From contig NC_067299.1 of the NCBI RefSeq assembly GCF_020740795.1, forward strand, positions 6,494,001 to 6,558,000: 64,000 nt of DNA, written 5' to 3'. This stretch comes from Apus apus (lineage: Eukaryota; Chordata; Aves; Apodiformes; Apodidae). Both the position numbers and the translations under genes were made by a program. Within the stretch, counting starts at the first letter, position 1. Each line of letters opens with the position of its first letter. Below are positions 10,807 through 21,600 of the stretch, piece by piece. The notes under the pieces were generated by a model. That model made no database searches, was not told the origin of the DNA, and saw only the letters and a program-made list of their open reading frames with translations.

Positions 10807-11000
10807 AAGCAATCAGAAAACCAATAACCAGATTTCTGTGTGCCTGGATGCACGTTGTCTCCCACAGAAACAACCTCTGAGACACTGACTCACCTCCAGA
10901 GGGACTAAGCAATCGAGACAACCAATAACCAGATATCTGTGTGCCTGGGTGCACGTTGTCTCAAGCAGAAATGACCTCTGAGACATATTGACTCACCAGC
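10807..11000. repeat. 100-bp tandem duplication
   Basis: Two head-to-tail copies begin at 10,807 (aagcaatcagaaaaccaata) and 10,907 (aagcaatcgagacaaccaat). They share ataaccagat, tctgtgtgcctgg, tgcacgttgtctc, acctctgagaca and gactcacc. The offset is exactly 100 bases and the copies differ by scattered substitutions and small indels. Function is unknown; no gene overlaps it. Confidence 0.88.
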
Positions 11001-11423
11001 AGGATCCTCAGCCCCAGCAGTCAAGCCCAGATGAAAGCAAAAAAGGTAACACAGCATTTGGCAGCTGAGTGGGCATAAACCCCTGTGTCCTGTGCATGGC
11101 TGGCTGCAGGGCTGCATGCCCTGTGCTCCTTGACTTCACTTTTATTGAAGATGTCACTGTGTGGAGCACAAGGAAAAGCTGGAGATGGATAGAGAAAGAA
11201 GTATGGACCAGTGCTGGTTATCTCAATTCCTGTGCATCACAGCTGACTGCAAAGAAAGATTCCATTCAGATTATCACATGCCAGAAGATCCTTTTTCCTT
11301 GGGAAAAAACAGTGAACTACAGAACTGCAAATTTGTCCCTCTGTAAAAGCATGGGCTGAGGAGGAAATTCCAGCTTGAGTGACTGATTATCAGAAGGATT
11401 CAGAATTTCTAAGCAACAACCTG
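11001..11423. other. Intergenic, nothing recognised
   Basis: Single-copy sequence between the 100-bp duplication and a CR1 element. A 96-codon open frame at 11,069-11,359 has no recognisable similarity and no supporting signals. Confidence 0.4.
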
Positions 11424-11689
11424 AACAACCTGATTGAGTGGGAGGTGTCCCTGCCCATGCAGGTGAGACATTAGGAAGAAATTCTTCACTATGAGGGTGG
11501 TGAGACACTGGAGCAGGTTGCCCAGAGAAGCTGTGGCTGCCCCATCCCTGGCAGTGTTGAAGGGCAGCTTGGATGGGGCTCTGAGCAACCTGGGCTGGTG
11601 GGAGGTGTCCCTGCCCATGCAGGGGGGTTGGAACTAGAACATCTTGAAGGTCCCTTCCAACCCAAACCAGTCTGTGATTCTATGATTCC
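11424..11689 (+). mobile_element. CR1 LINE 3' end with internal rearrangement
   Basis: The main part runs forward from gtgagacattaggaagaaat through gaagctgtggctgccccatc and ends in the CR1 tail (tctgtgattctatgattc). A ~40-base block at 11,424-11,463 (caacctgattgagtgggagg, then tgtccctgcccatgcag) duplicates the later segment at 11,587-11,626. It sits upstream of where it belongs, so this copy is rearranged or nested. Confidence 0.88.
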
Positions 11690-14220
11690 AATCAAAGTCA
11701 GGTAACACAAGAGATTTAAATACTGATTTTCAAAAAACAATCCATACATTTCTGGGTTGAGATGAAGAACAGAATACTGAGATATAAAATAAAATTAAGC
11801 TCTGAAAGTTAAAAATACCTTAAACAAAAGAGAACAGAAGCTAAAATTCAGTCTAAGAAATAATGAGGACTATTTTTATAAGGTATATCTGCATTCTGCA
11901 TTTCTGTGCTGCTTTTCATCCAAAGAAATATTGCTAAAACATACACAAAATTTTGATCTCACAGCACAGTTCCTAACCACAATGTGAAGGAACATACAGC
12001 CAATCATATTATTTCCCATGGGATCATTAAAACAATTCACTTCCACAGACACTGCTCCAGAAACCATGAGGTTGAGTAGATAATGCTTTAGTTCTAGAGG
12101 CCGATTTGGCCACTCTATGAAATCCTTGAGTAGGGATATAAGCCTCTGCTATGATGGAGGATGGATGATGTCCTTCATCTTAATAGAACTTCAAAACTTA
12201 CTTGCAGTTGACACCAAATATGTCTCTCAAGTCAGTCTGGGCAATGATAAGGGCTCTTATTCCAGGATGTCATCACAAATTGCTGAAATGGAGGAGCTGT
12301 TGTTTCTTACCTTTTACATAACTTTCTCCTAAATGACTGATTCCACGTGCTTACATCAGAGTAATTACAAAATACAGCCCCTGCTTTGCATGAAATATGA
12401 ACAGAGACGGTGTCTTCAGAGTTTAAAGAGCTGTGAAAAAGGTTATTACTAAGCCTATTGGGAAGTCCACCAAAATCCTCAGGTCCTGAAGTTTGCCCAT
12501 AATGCAGTGCATTTCTGCCACATTCAGTTTTGGAAGCACACAGACTCAACATTAAAAGAATTAAAATCACATTTTTGCTTAATACTAAAACAGACAACGC
12601 ATGCTCAGGAGAACTTTAGATGCAAACAGAAGCAACAGTGCTCCATCCTGGATGAAGGAAGTTAAATCATTGGAAGATTCAGTATCTTACCTGTACCAGG
12701 AAATAATCAGAAAACATACTTTGAAATGCCTTTCCCCCCCCCCCCCCCATAGCGTGATCTTTTTCTGATAATTCTCTAGGTTACTGTAAACTTACTGTGA
12801 CAACAGGCAATGACAACATTCACAGCAATTTCTCTTTCTCTTCCTTTTGAGGACTGTGCTGAGGTCTTTACCTCTGGAGCTCTGAGCAACTGGAAAGCCT
12901 GTCCTCTCTGCTGAAGCATCACTAACCTTCCCATCAGCCTTTCCCACAAAACCTCTGATGTGTACAACTGTAGCATTTTCCTTGTCCTCCTGTACTGGAC
13001 CCAGAGACTGTGTTTTTCATTCTTTTAAATTTTTCTCACCCTACTTATCTCCACATTTGAGTGCCTTCCTGACTGGCATGTTCATACTGTCTCCTGTTGT
13101 GCACATGTTGAAAAGATACTATCTTTCCCTTGACTTGGGTCAATAGAAATTGGTCTTAGGCACAAGTTCAGACATTGGTTTTGGTTGAATCTCATTCCCA
13201 AAGCAAGTGTTTACATTCACTGTGGTACTGCATCCCAGACAGAAAAGTCTAGCTCTAAAGAACATGGACCAGTTGTGATGTCCTGAGAAGGATGGTTCCT
13301 GCTCCACTTCTGTATTTCCTCACTGAGGGACAATCAATGAAACTAAATTTGAGGGGGACAAGAGCACACTTATGAAAAATTTTGTCTCCTGAAAGTGCAC
13401 TGCTTCCTTATTTATGCCACTAAATCATGTGCTTTCTTTATGAAGCAATTGTGAGACATTTTTTAAATAGACTGTGAGGTTGGGTGCTCAAAAAGGCCAA
13501 AAGGAATTCACAAGACATTACTAACTCCTGACCAGAAGAGAAGACACCCTCCTGTTCAACTCTGTACAACATTTGCTCCAGTTGCAACCGCTGGAGCAGC
13601 TGATGGGCTTGACATCGAGAAGGAATCATTTGACATCTTGGTCATTTGCTCCAAGAACCTTAAAATGGCTCCACTGAACAGTCCACAACAAAAAAAAAGC
13701 AGTTATTTCAAGGTCCCTGATTTGCCTATTTACCATATCTTTCTTTCTGTCAAGTACCCAGATCTCTGGCACTTCTATCTCTGTAATTTATTTCTTCAAA
13801 ATGACCAGCTGGGAACTTTTCTCCAAAACTGCCTAATAATTCTATGTCAATACCATCCCAGCCTGCTTATCAATTTGATAAGAAAAGGGATTAAATGCAT
13901 GGGTATCAAGAAGGAAACAGCCACAGGAACATTTATCACATCTAGAAATGCTAAATCTCATTCTGTTGACCACGTTGCCTTTAGCACCCACCCTGACTGT
14001 GGTTTGGCACTATCACTAAGCCCACAAAGAAATCTTCTTCAAGAAGCCATATTCTGGAAAACACCAGATCTGGAAATAGATGTCTGGGACCAGCTTTGAC
14101 AGCCTCATTTATTAGTAGTCAACAATTCATCCTCACAGATTTGCCTGTGCATTGGAAAGCACTCCTGTTTGTACCTATCCATATTTCTCTGGGTCAACCT
14201 GGCTGGACAGACTTAAATTT
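11690..14220. other. Intergenic, one poly-C run
   Basis: Single-copy sequence apart from a 15-base C homopolymer at 12,734-12,748. The 153-codon open frame beginning at 13,638 is the longest here but has no recognisable domain, no splice context and an ordinary AT-rich composition. It is treated as non-coding. Confidence 0.45.
12734..12748. repeat. Poly-C run (15 C)
   Basis: Uninterrupted cytosine homopolymer. It is prone to slippage and sequencing error, so its exact length should not be trusted. Confidence 0.9.
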
Positions 14221-14224
14221 ATCA

Positions 14225-14395
14225 TTGAAACACAGAATGTGCTCAGTTGGAAGGGACCCATCAGGATCATCCAGTCCAACTCCTGTCCCTGTGTGGGGCA
14301 CCCCAAGATTCACACCATGTGCCTGAGAGTATCATCCAAACACTTCTTAAACTCAGGCAGGCTTGGTGCTGTGACCACAGTCCAACACAAAACCA
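14225..14395 (-). mobile_element. CR1 LINE 3' end (diverged)
   Basis: It begins with the CR1 end in reverse (cagttggaagggacccatca, then ggatcatccagtccaact) and continues with the CCTGTGTGGGGCACCCCAAG and ctgagagtatcatccaaaca variant typical of another CR1 subfamily. It is shorter and more diverged than the copies at 6.5 and 9.6 kb. Confidence 0.8.
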
Positions 14396-15869
14396 TGACA
14401 TAACCTCCATGTAAGTCCTGGCAGAGAGAGACATTAATTACACCAACATCTCATATATGTCAGTTGTATGACACAAAAAATAAAAAGAAGAAAAGCCCCC
14501 CATCTGTTCCACCACTTTCTGGAACAGAAGATTTTCTCTGATTCTCTGGATCCAAATATTTACTACCACTAAGAGCCAGTGTGAAAAATCTGCCAGAAAT
14601 GGGTGTATTTGATTTTGGAAAAGAAGTTTTAGATGACTTCTATATTTAAATGTTTTAGTCCACGTGGAATCTGTCCCTTTTTTCCTAATTAGAATTAGTA
14701 GTGAAACCTGCCTGCCTAAGTCCCTCAGGAAAGAAAGTGTTGCCTCCCACTACCACCTGTACCAGAAGTACACCCAGTAATGAGTCCACCTCCCCTCACA
14801 CCTGAAGACAGCACACCAGTTCTCTCTGCTGGAAAAGGAAACTCATTTGCAAGATTAACTAGCTACAAGATTTCTCTGTGCATTTTCACTGCAACATTTA
14901 GCACCATTGAAACCATTTCAATCCAACTCACGTGCTTCTCTTTACTGCTGATCTACAAGTCTCTAACTTTCCCTTTATACCACCTTTTTCCTAATCATTT
15001 CCTTTTTTTCTACATGTTCAAGCATCAAACTCTGGTCAGCACAGCTTGGCCTGCACAAAATCAGTGTGTTCAGCTGCTATTCTTCTCCCTGGAAGAAGAC
15101 AGGGCTTTTCTCAGGAAATTTTATGGCTCTGTTTTATCTTTATGAGCCTTTTCACTCCTTAAGTTGTTTTTAATGACATCTTGCAAAGCACTCCAGTTAG
15201 GGCAGTTTTGCCTCAGCCTGCACAGCTTTCAACATGTGAATATTACATCACGTGTGAGTGTAATTACTTTCCCTCTCAGAGTTAGGGAAAAAAGCTAATG
15301 CTTGAGGGTTTGTGGTAATGAGTTTACAACTCCTTTACTAGCAACTATCTACCTTCCCCTACCAAAAAGGACAATTTACATGGCACATTCTTTAGCATCT
15401 TCAGGGTATTTTTAGTTAGTTTTCATTGATTTTAAGGTGAGAGCCTAGCAGACACTTATACATTGAAATACAGACAATTTACCCTGTTTGTCTCTGTTGA
15501 GTACACCAGAAAGCAAGTTTCTGTCCATCTGCTGCCAGTTCCAGTTCATGGAGTAAATCTTTGGACTAATGTAGGGAATTTTGTCTCTTATCACAAATCT
15601 AAATAAAGACTTCAGTCTGAAGATATCTTCTCACTATTTCTTCTACATATTTTTTCATTTGCTCATTATTTTCATTTCATTATTCAGTGGTGTACACCAC
15701 TGACTAAAGCAACTGTTTCCTCATTCAGAACTGTCTAGCAAGCAAAACTAACATGTAAATGAACTTTAGACAGTTTCTGAAACAGGGTACACTGAATAGT
15801 GCTGGAATTCATGGAATATTCCTCAAAACATAACTGAAATAAAGTCAGTAAAGAAACCTATGTCATACA

Positions 15870-16345
15870 CAGGATTATAGAAGAATGCAGGTTGAAAGGG
15901 ACCTCAGCATTTTATCTAGTCCAGCCTCCTGCTCAAAGCAGGGTCAGCTATCAGGTCAGACCAGGTTGCTCCAGGGCTTGATCCGGTCTGGTCTTGAAGA
16001 CTTCCAAGAAAGGAGATTGCACAAGATATCTGTGCAACCTACTCTACTGCTAGACCATCCTTGTAGGGAAAAGGTTTCTCTCTATAGCCACTTTGGACTT
16101 CACATTTCAACTTCTGCATGTTGCTTCTCATCTTCCCACCATGCCCCACTGTGAAGAGCCTGACTCCATCTCCTTAGCAACCTCCTCAAAGTCACTGGAA
16201 GGCTGCAATTATATCCCCTGGGTCTTCTCCTCTCCAGGCTGAACAAGCTCAGTTCTTTCAGCCTCTTCTCATGAGGCACATGCCCCAACTCCAATCCCCC
16301 TGGTGCCTTCTACTGAACTCACTCTTCTTGCCCAAACTGGACACA
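15870..16345 (-). mobile_element. CR1 LINE 3' end (older, ~475 bp)
   Basis: It begins caggattatagaagaatgca then ggttgaaagggacctcagca. It continues into gtctagaccatccttgtagg-like, tctcctctccaggctgaaca and gcctcttctcatgaggcaca segments, which are hallmarks of CR1 upstream of the 3' end read in reverse. The element runs on the minus strand and is the longest and one of the most diverged CR1 copies in the window. Confidence 0.85.
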
Positions 16346-18540
16346 ATATTCTAGCAGCAAAAGATGCTGCTTTTCCTACCCCACTCTCTTTCTATAAGAA
16401 TTCAAGGCTAGAGACATACCATTTAGCTTGTTTTTCATTCCACAAGCAAACACACTGCTTATTTCCACAATTCTTGACCACGCTGACAGAGAGGACACCC
16501 TTTGAAGCTGAATTTGGCAGGGGCAACATCACTTGGGAGTTTGAAAAGTCACTTATTAAAAATAAAATATAATAGACACGGGAGAATGTCTGTTGATACA
16601 GAGTAAGGTCAGATTCTAGAAAGTGATGGATGGTTTCATGAGGTGGGTTAAGTCACAGGGTTTAATGGATAATAAGCAGTCTTAGTACAAACATCAAAGG
16701 CTTGTTACAGATTAATTAGCAGGTGCTATTATTATCCATAACAACTTTTGTCTCAATTCCCAAAAGGATAAGATGTGAAATAATCAGTTCATGCAGTCTA
16801 AATGCTTCATCTAACTATTGCAGTAAGGGGGATTTGGATCACAGCCACCAAAGCCAAAGGAGCTGATGGAGACTCTGTACTTCACTGGTGACAGAAACAG
16901 TAAGATTTCTGGTTAAAAGCATGTTCTTGCCTCATCTTGTTCTATGATTAGTTTTGACTTAGTCATCTGAGACTTGACAGAAAGGAAGGTAATAGGGAAT
17001 TTTCTGTGACTTTACAACACTGTCTGCAAGCTTAAAGCAGCTCAAAGTAGCTGTCTGACCAAGCACAACCACTGTGTTATTTCCTGCTCTCTTCTCATGT
17101 ACCAGCTTCTAAGACTTCATTGCAATCAGAGAAATCTCCAAAAGAACATGTTGCTCATCTTCCTAGTAGAACTTTCTGGGATCAGTATTTCTTGCATTTT
17201 CACAAAGTTTCAAAATCACCATTCCACATTTCTGATCTCAATTTCCTCCCATATCTTTGCTTTTGAAATCCCATTTCTTTTAAATGGGAGAGCAAATCTG
17301 CATGTCTGACAGACAGATGACTGGCGTCCTGAAGTGACTTCCCAGTGATAAGAGAAATCCTTAATGTCTTGATTTGGTAGAATGACCATATCAGGAAAGA
17401 TGATTTCTCAAGTACATAATGATACGCCCACAGTTCCTGCCCACACAATCTCTGATTGCTCTAGGGTAAGGAACTAAGAAACAACAGCTCACACATGCAG
17501 GTTTTTGTAACAAGTTCTTCATTTCAGATCAGTTTCTACCCAGTCAGATGAACCCATTTTGAAAAAAACAAACCCCAAAAACCAACAACACAAACAACAA
17601 CAACAAACCCAAATAACGCCTCACACAACAAACAAAAAAAACAAGCCAAAACCCCCCAACCCACCACCTTATCTCTGATGAATTAGTAAAAGCAAACACA
17701 TCACAGAGATTGAGTGATCATTTCCAGAGAGGCATTCCAGGTCAGTGTTGAAACACACTAAGGAGCAAAGTATAAACTAATGATCAGCAAACCCATTGAG
17801 TTGTTTTTAAATAGACTGCAGGGCTTAATACTGGTAGAGTTGAAAATGAGAAAGAGGCAATGTAGTTCTTCAGCAAAGAAGCCAGCAGCATGACTTTTAA
17901 AGTTTCTTTTTTCAAAAAAAAGCATATAAGCATGGGAAAGGAAAGCAACTAATAAGTGGTCAAAGAAACTTCAGTGCTTTGTGCACTGAAACCATCAGGC
18001 TCAAGGAAGATGGTGAAGACAACATGGGGAGTGGGAGCGAATGAGTAAGTGAGATTATCAGGAAGGTTATGAGCTCTTATTGGTTCTTAAAAAACCCCAC
18101 AGTATTGAGATCCACTCTAAGTTGCTGTTTACTCTTGTCTTGCCCATGACAACCCAAGTGTTAATTGTAGCTACAAGGATGCATCATGATGTAGATAGTG
18201 AACCAAAGACATGTAATCCAAACAGACAAGACACAATATGAAATAGCAGACCAGAGAGGTAGCCTTGTTATCCTGAGCAACACCCTGAAATGTGTAAGAT
18301 GATCACCAAATATAATTTTTAAGGTCTCCCAAGTTAAGCACCTAAAAAGCAATTTGAGAATTACTTTAGAAAACCTTGGCTGTAAAGCTGCAACCTGCTC
18401 TGCCAGATATTTCCAGCTAAGAGAGTATAAATTCTACTGAGTTCTTTGGGGAGAGAAGGCTCCAAGACCCAACAGGTGTCTCTGCATTCTGTACTGTGAA
18501 CTGATTAAACACATTTGGTGACCTCTAAAAATAAGGAGGG
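16346..18540. other. Intergenic, one A/C-rich simple tract
   Basis: No gene recognised. An A/C-rich low-complexity stretch (CAAACAACAACAAC-type) occupies about 17,561-17,666. The remaining sequence is AT-rich and unique by eye. Confidence 0.45.
17561..17666. repeat. A/C-rich low-complexity tract
   Basis: About 105 bases composed almost only of A and C on the + strand, with CAA, CAAA and CCCCAAAAAC units. It has very little T or G. Confidence 0.8.
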
Positions 18541-18549
18541 AAAAAAAAA

Positions 18550-18660
18550 GGACAGGACAGGACAGGACAGGACAGGACAGGACAGGACAGAAAAGAAAAG
18601 AAAAGAAAAGAAAAGAAAAGAAAAGAAAAGAAAAGAAAAGAAAAGAAAAGAAAAGAAAAA
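18550..18660. repeat. Compound pentanucleotide microsatellite
   Basis: Eight perfect GACAG units (18,551-18,590) pass directly into thirteen AAAAG units (18,591-18,655), which then decay into A-rich sequence. Both units are purine-biased and differ at two positions. Long open frames on both strands here are artefacts of the five-base repeat. Confidence 0.97.
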
Positions 18661-21600
18661 GAGAAAGCAGCCGTTGCAGTTACACAATTGTGGAAACAAA
18701 ATACTCTACTTTTAGGCATGAAAAATGAGTCCTCAGATTGGTGAGTATCAGGGTGGTGACACTCCAGCAAATACAGCCTTGGCCTGAGTCTACCATCATG
18801 ACATAATATTTTCCAAACTGCTAACTTCTGTTTGACATGTGTTTTGAAACACAATTTTCCTTGTTCCTTGTTTTGTGCCATCTGAAGCACAGCTGACTGG
18901 CTATGGATGAAATAACGACTGAGAAAATGAAAGTAAGACTGAGAAAATTCCACATCCTGTGTGATGTTACCTAAGAGAACATGAGTCAGCCTCATCAGCT
19001 GCAAAAATTTATTGTCAATTTGCTATATTTTAAAATCCATTCTGTAGAATGGCAGGGAATAGTAATCAAAACACCACCATTTTTAAACTTCTTCCAAGCA
19101 GGATACCAAAGACTGTGCAAAAAAATAAGCTGCCATAATAAAAGGACATAGAGTGCACTCATTTTTAAACAGCTGAAGCTGAACCCCAGCAGAGGGAAGC
19201 ACAGGTAATGAGGTGGTTCAACTTAATGCAGCTGAAAGAGAATATTTGATTTGAGGTGGTTAAGCACCCAATGATGTCTCTGAAGTTACTGATTTTAAAA
19301 AATCAAGTTAAACCTTTTAAAAACAGATTAATCTGGACTATGAAGGCAGATTATTCTGGGGGGGAAAGACACCCAGACTGAGAGTTATAATAAACAGCAG
19401 TTCCAGAATTGTCCTCTTCATAATCTATGAGCTTACTTAGGTGTGCAGGATTACTCTCTCAAGTCTGCAGTGTCAGGGACCTCTCTGACAAAGGATCAAC
19501 ACTCACACTGTTAAGCTCTTAGCTGCACATGACAGATGCCTCCATCTGGTTCTAAACTTTAAAAAAATTATTTTAAATATCAAACACAATGATGAGGAAA
19601 ACAGAAAACATTCTTCAAAGGCCAGGGTTGTGGGTTGTTTTTTTTTTAAGTTACTGTGTCTGCCCTGATTAATCACAAGCTGAAAGGAGTACTTGATGAC
19701 TAGTGTATACTTCAGTTAGCACTATTTCATAAAACCTGGCTTGACAGAAGTATAAGATAAATTAATCAAATAATACAAAAGCTGAAAGATGTGCCAGCTG
19801 GCTTATGCTCAGGAAGAAATACAGCAGGAAAGCCTGCAGGAAAGCAACTGACCAAGCAGGCAGTGCACTCCCTGTCAAGCCATTCTCATGTGTTACTGCC
19901 TTGCTTTAGAACACAGCTCCTGAGAAAAAGATCACTCACACATTGCAAAATACACATTATTTTGAATTACACTGAGGGACACTCCCTGGTGGAGCACAAA
20001 GCTCTAGAGACTCTTACAGTTTAAGGCCAAGGACTCTCATAATGAGTATTATGATATGGAATGTCTTAAGATTCACAGCCACTGTGCTGCCTGTTCAGTT
20101 TGCATCTAATCAGAGCTTTATATGAAGACAAAATTTGTAATGTGAAGTGAAAAGCTATTCACAAATAATCACCATTTCCCTTAAAAAAAAAAACAAACAA
20201 CACAGTAAAAATTGTTTCTCTCAGAAGTAGTGTGTATATTTGTCCTTTACAGTATCACAACCAAGATCACTTCCTTATGACATTTGAAAAGGAGCCAAAC
20301 ACCACAGAAGAGATGCTTTTGTTCAGCATCAAATTCTTAAGCTCATGTGTATCTAAATAAAAAGCAACGTGTGTGTCATAATGAACCAGGTGAAAAAGAG
20401 TTTACAAATTGACAAAGCTCAAGAACAATTTAAAGAATATTCCATTACTGACAAATGATGCTAAGCAAAATCTGGCTTTGGATGGAAGTATTCTATTCAT
20501 TGCCCACAGGGCTCAAGTGTGAATTGAAATCAGGAACACCTCTGAGAGAAGAATGCAATCAGAAATGCATACATCTCTTTCACCATGTGAAGTGTAGAAT
20601 ATTCTCCTGTATTTTATACAAACCACAGATGTACAGTCTTTTCCATACCAAAACCTGATCTCAATGAATTATTAAAAAAAAGAAAAGAAAGATTTTCACT
20701 ACACAGAAAGCTTCTAAATGACACTCCAAGGCTGGTAGTAAAAAATGCAAACACTTTAATATTTGCCTGTAGGTTTAAGAACAAGACCCTATACACTAAA
20801 GAAACACACCAGCTACCCCATCAATAAATTGCCATTGTTCCAGTTCTCCTAGCCATGCCAGTTCCATGTTTCCAATGTAAAGATTAATTCCACACCATTT
20901 CAGCTTTAGGTTCCTAATGTTATATTTACATAGAAAAGAAAGTAAAGCACCAAATTTGGTTCTCTCAAATTGAAGGTTGATAAGTCTATAAGCAGGGGCT
21001 AATGACTATGGACATTTTACCTCATTTTCCTTAGCTAAAATGTGATCTCAACAGTCTGCTTCTCCATACTTCAAGAATTAAAAGCATGATCCCAACCTAC
21101 TAAACACGAGTCCCAAAACTGCCTTTTCCTTGTTCTAATGTTTACCTTGCATAACAAGCTTCCTGCAAAGCCCTCTCTCCAGCTTAACTGACAGAGCTGT
21201 CTGTACACAACCTTTAAACAGTTAATTCCACTCAACTCCTCTAATTGTAGGAGTACTTAAGAGAAGTTACTGACCCCAAGTCTTGCAGTAACCAGCTATA
21301 AAATGGTTGTTTACTGACTGTAGTTATTACATTTGTGCAAACACAAAGAAACCCTCAGGCTAGTGAATGGCCAGGTGATACTATTACACAGTGAAAGTGA
21401 TGCTGGGAACTGAATGCTTATTATAGTAGTGATTATCAGTGGAGCCAACAAAAACTGGGCCTTTGACATGGCCTTCTGATGGGCCCTTAATCATCCAATT
21501 ATTGCACATATTTATCAACAGTCCATTACTTACCAGAACTGGCATGATGTACAAGAACAGAAATAGGTTCCTCATTTCAGTAAAAGGAAACTAAACCCTA

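Noticed and set aside
10905-11117. Minus-strand frames repeating a short peptide in the 100-bp duplication
   Set aside because: The repeated peptide reflects the DNA duplication; there is no start, splice or similarity evidence for coding.
13638-14099. 153-codon open frame
   Set aside because: No recognisable domain, no splice or promoter context, and amino-acid make-up typical of AT-rich non-coding DNA.
18505-19004. Long frames across the pentanucleotide microsatellite
   Set aside because: A five-base repeat without stops is open in several frames; the peptides are pure repeat translations.
21246-21260. Acceptor-like ttaag|TAC TCC TAC AAT TAG (minus) as LYRM9 last exon
   Set aside because: It gives YSYN and a stop, but with a weaker acceptor and poorer peptide match than YRKQK at 24,828-24,845.
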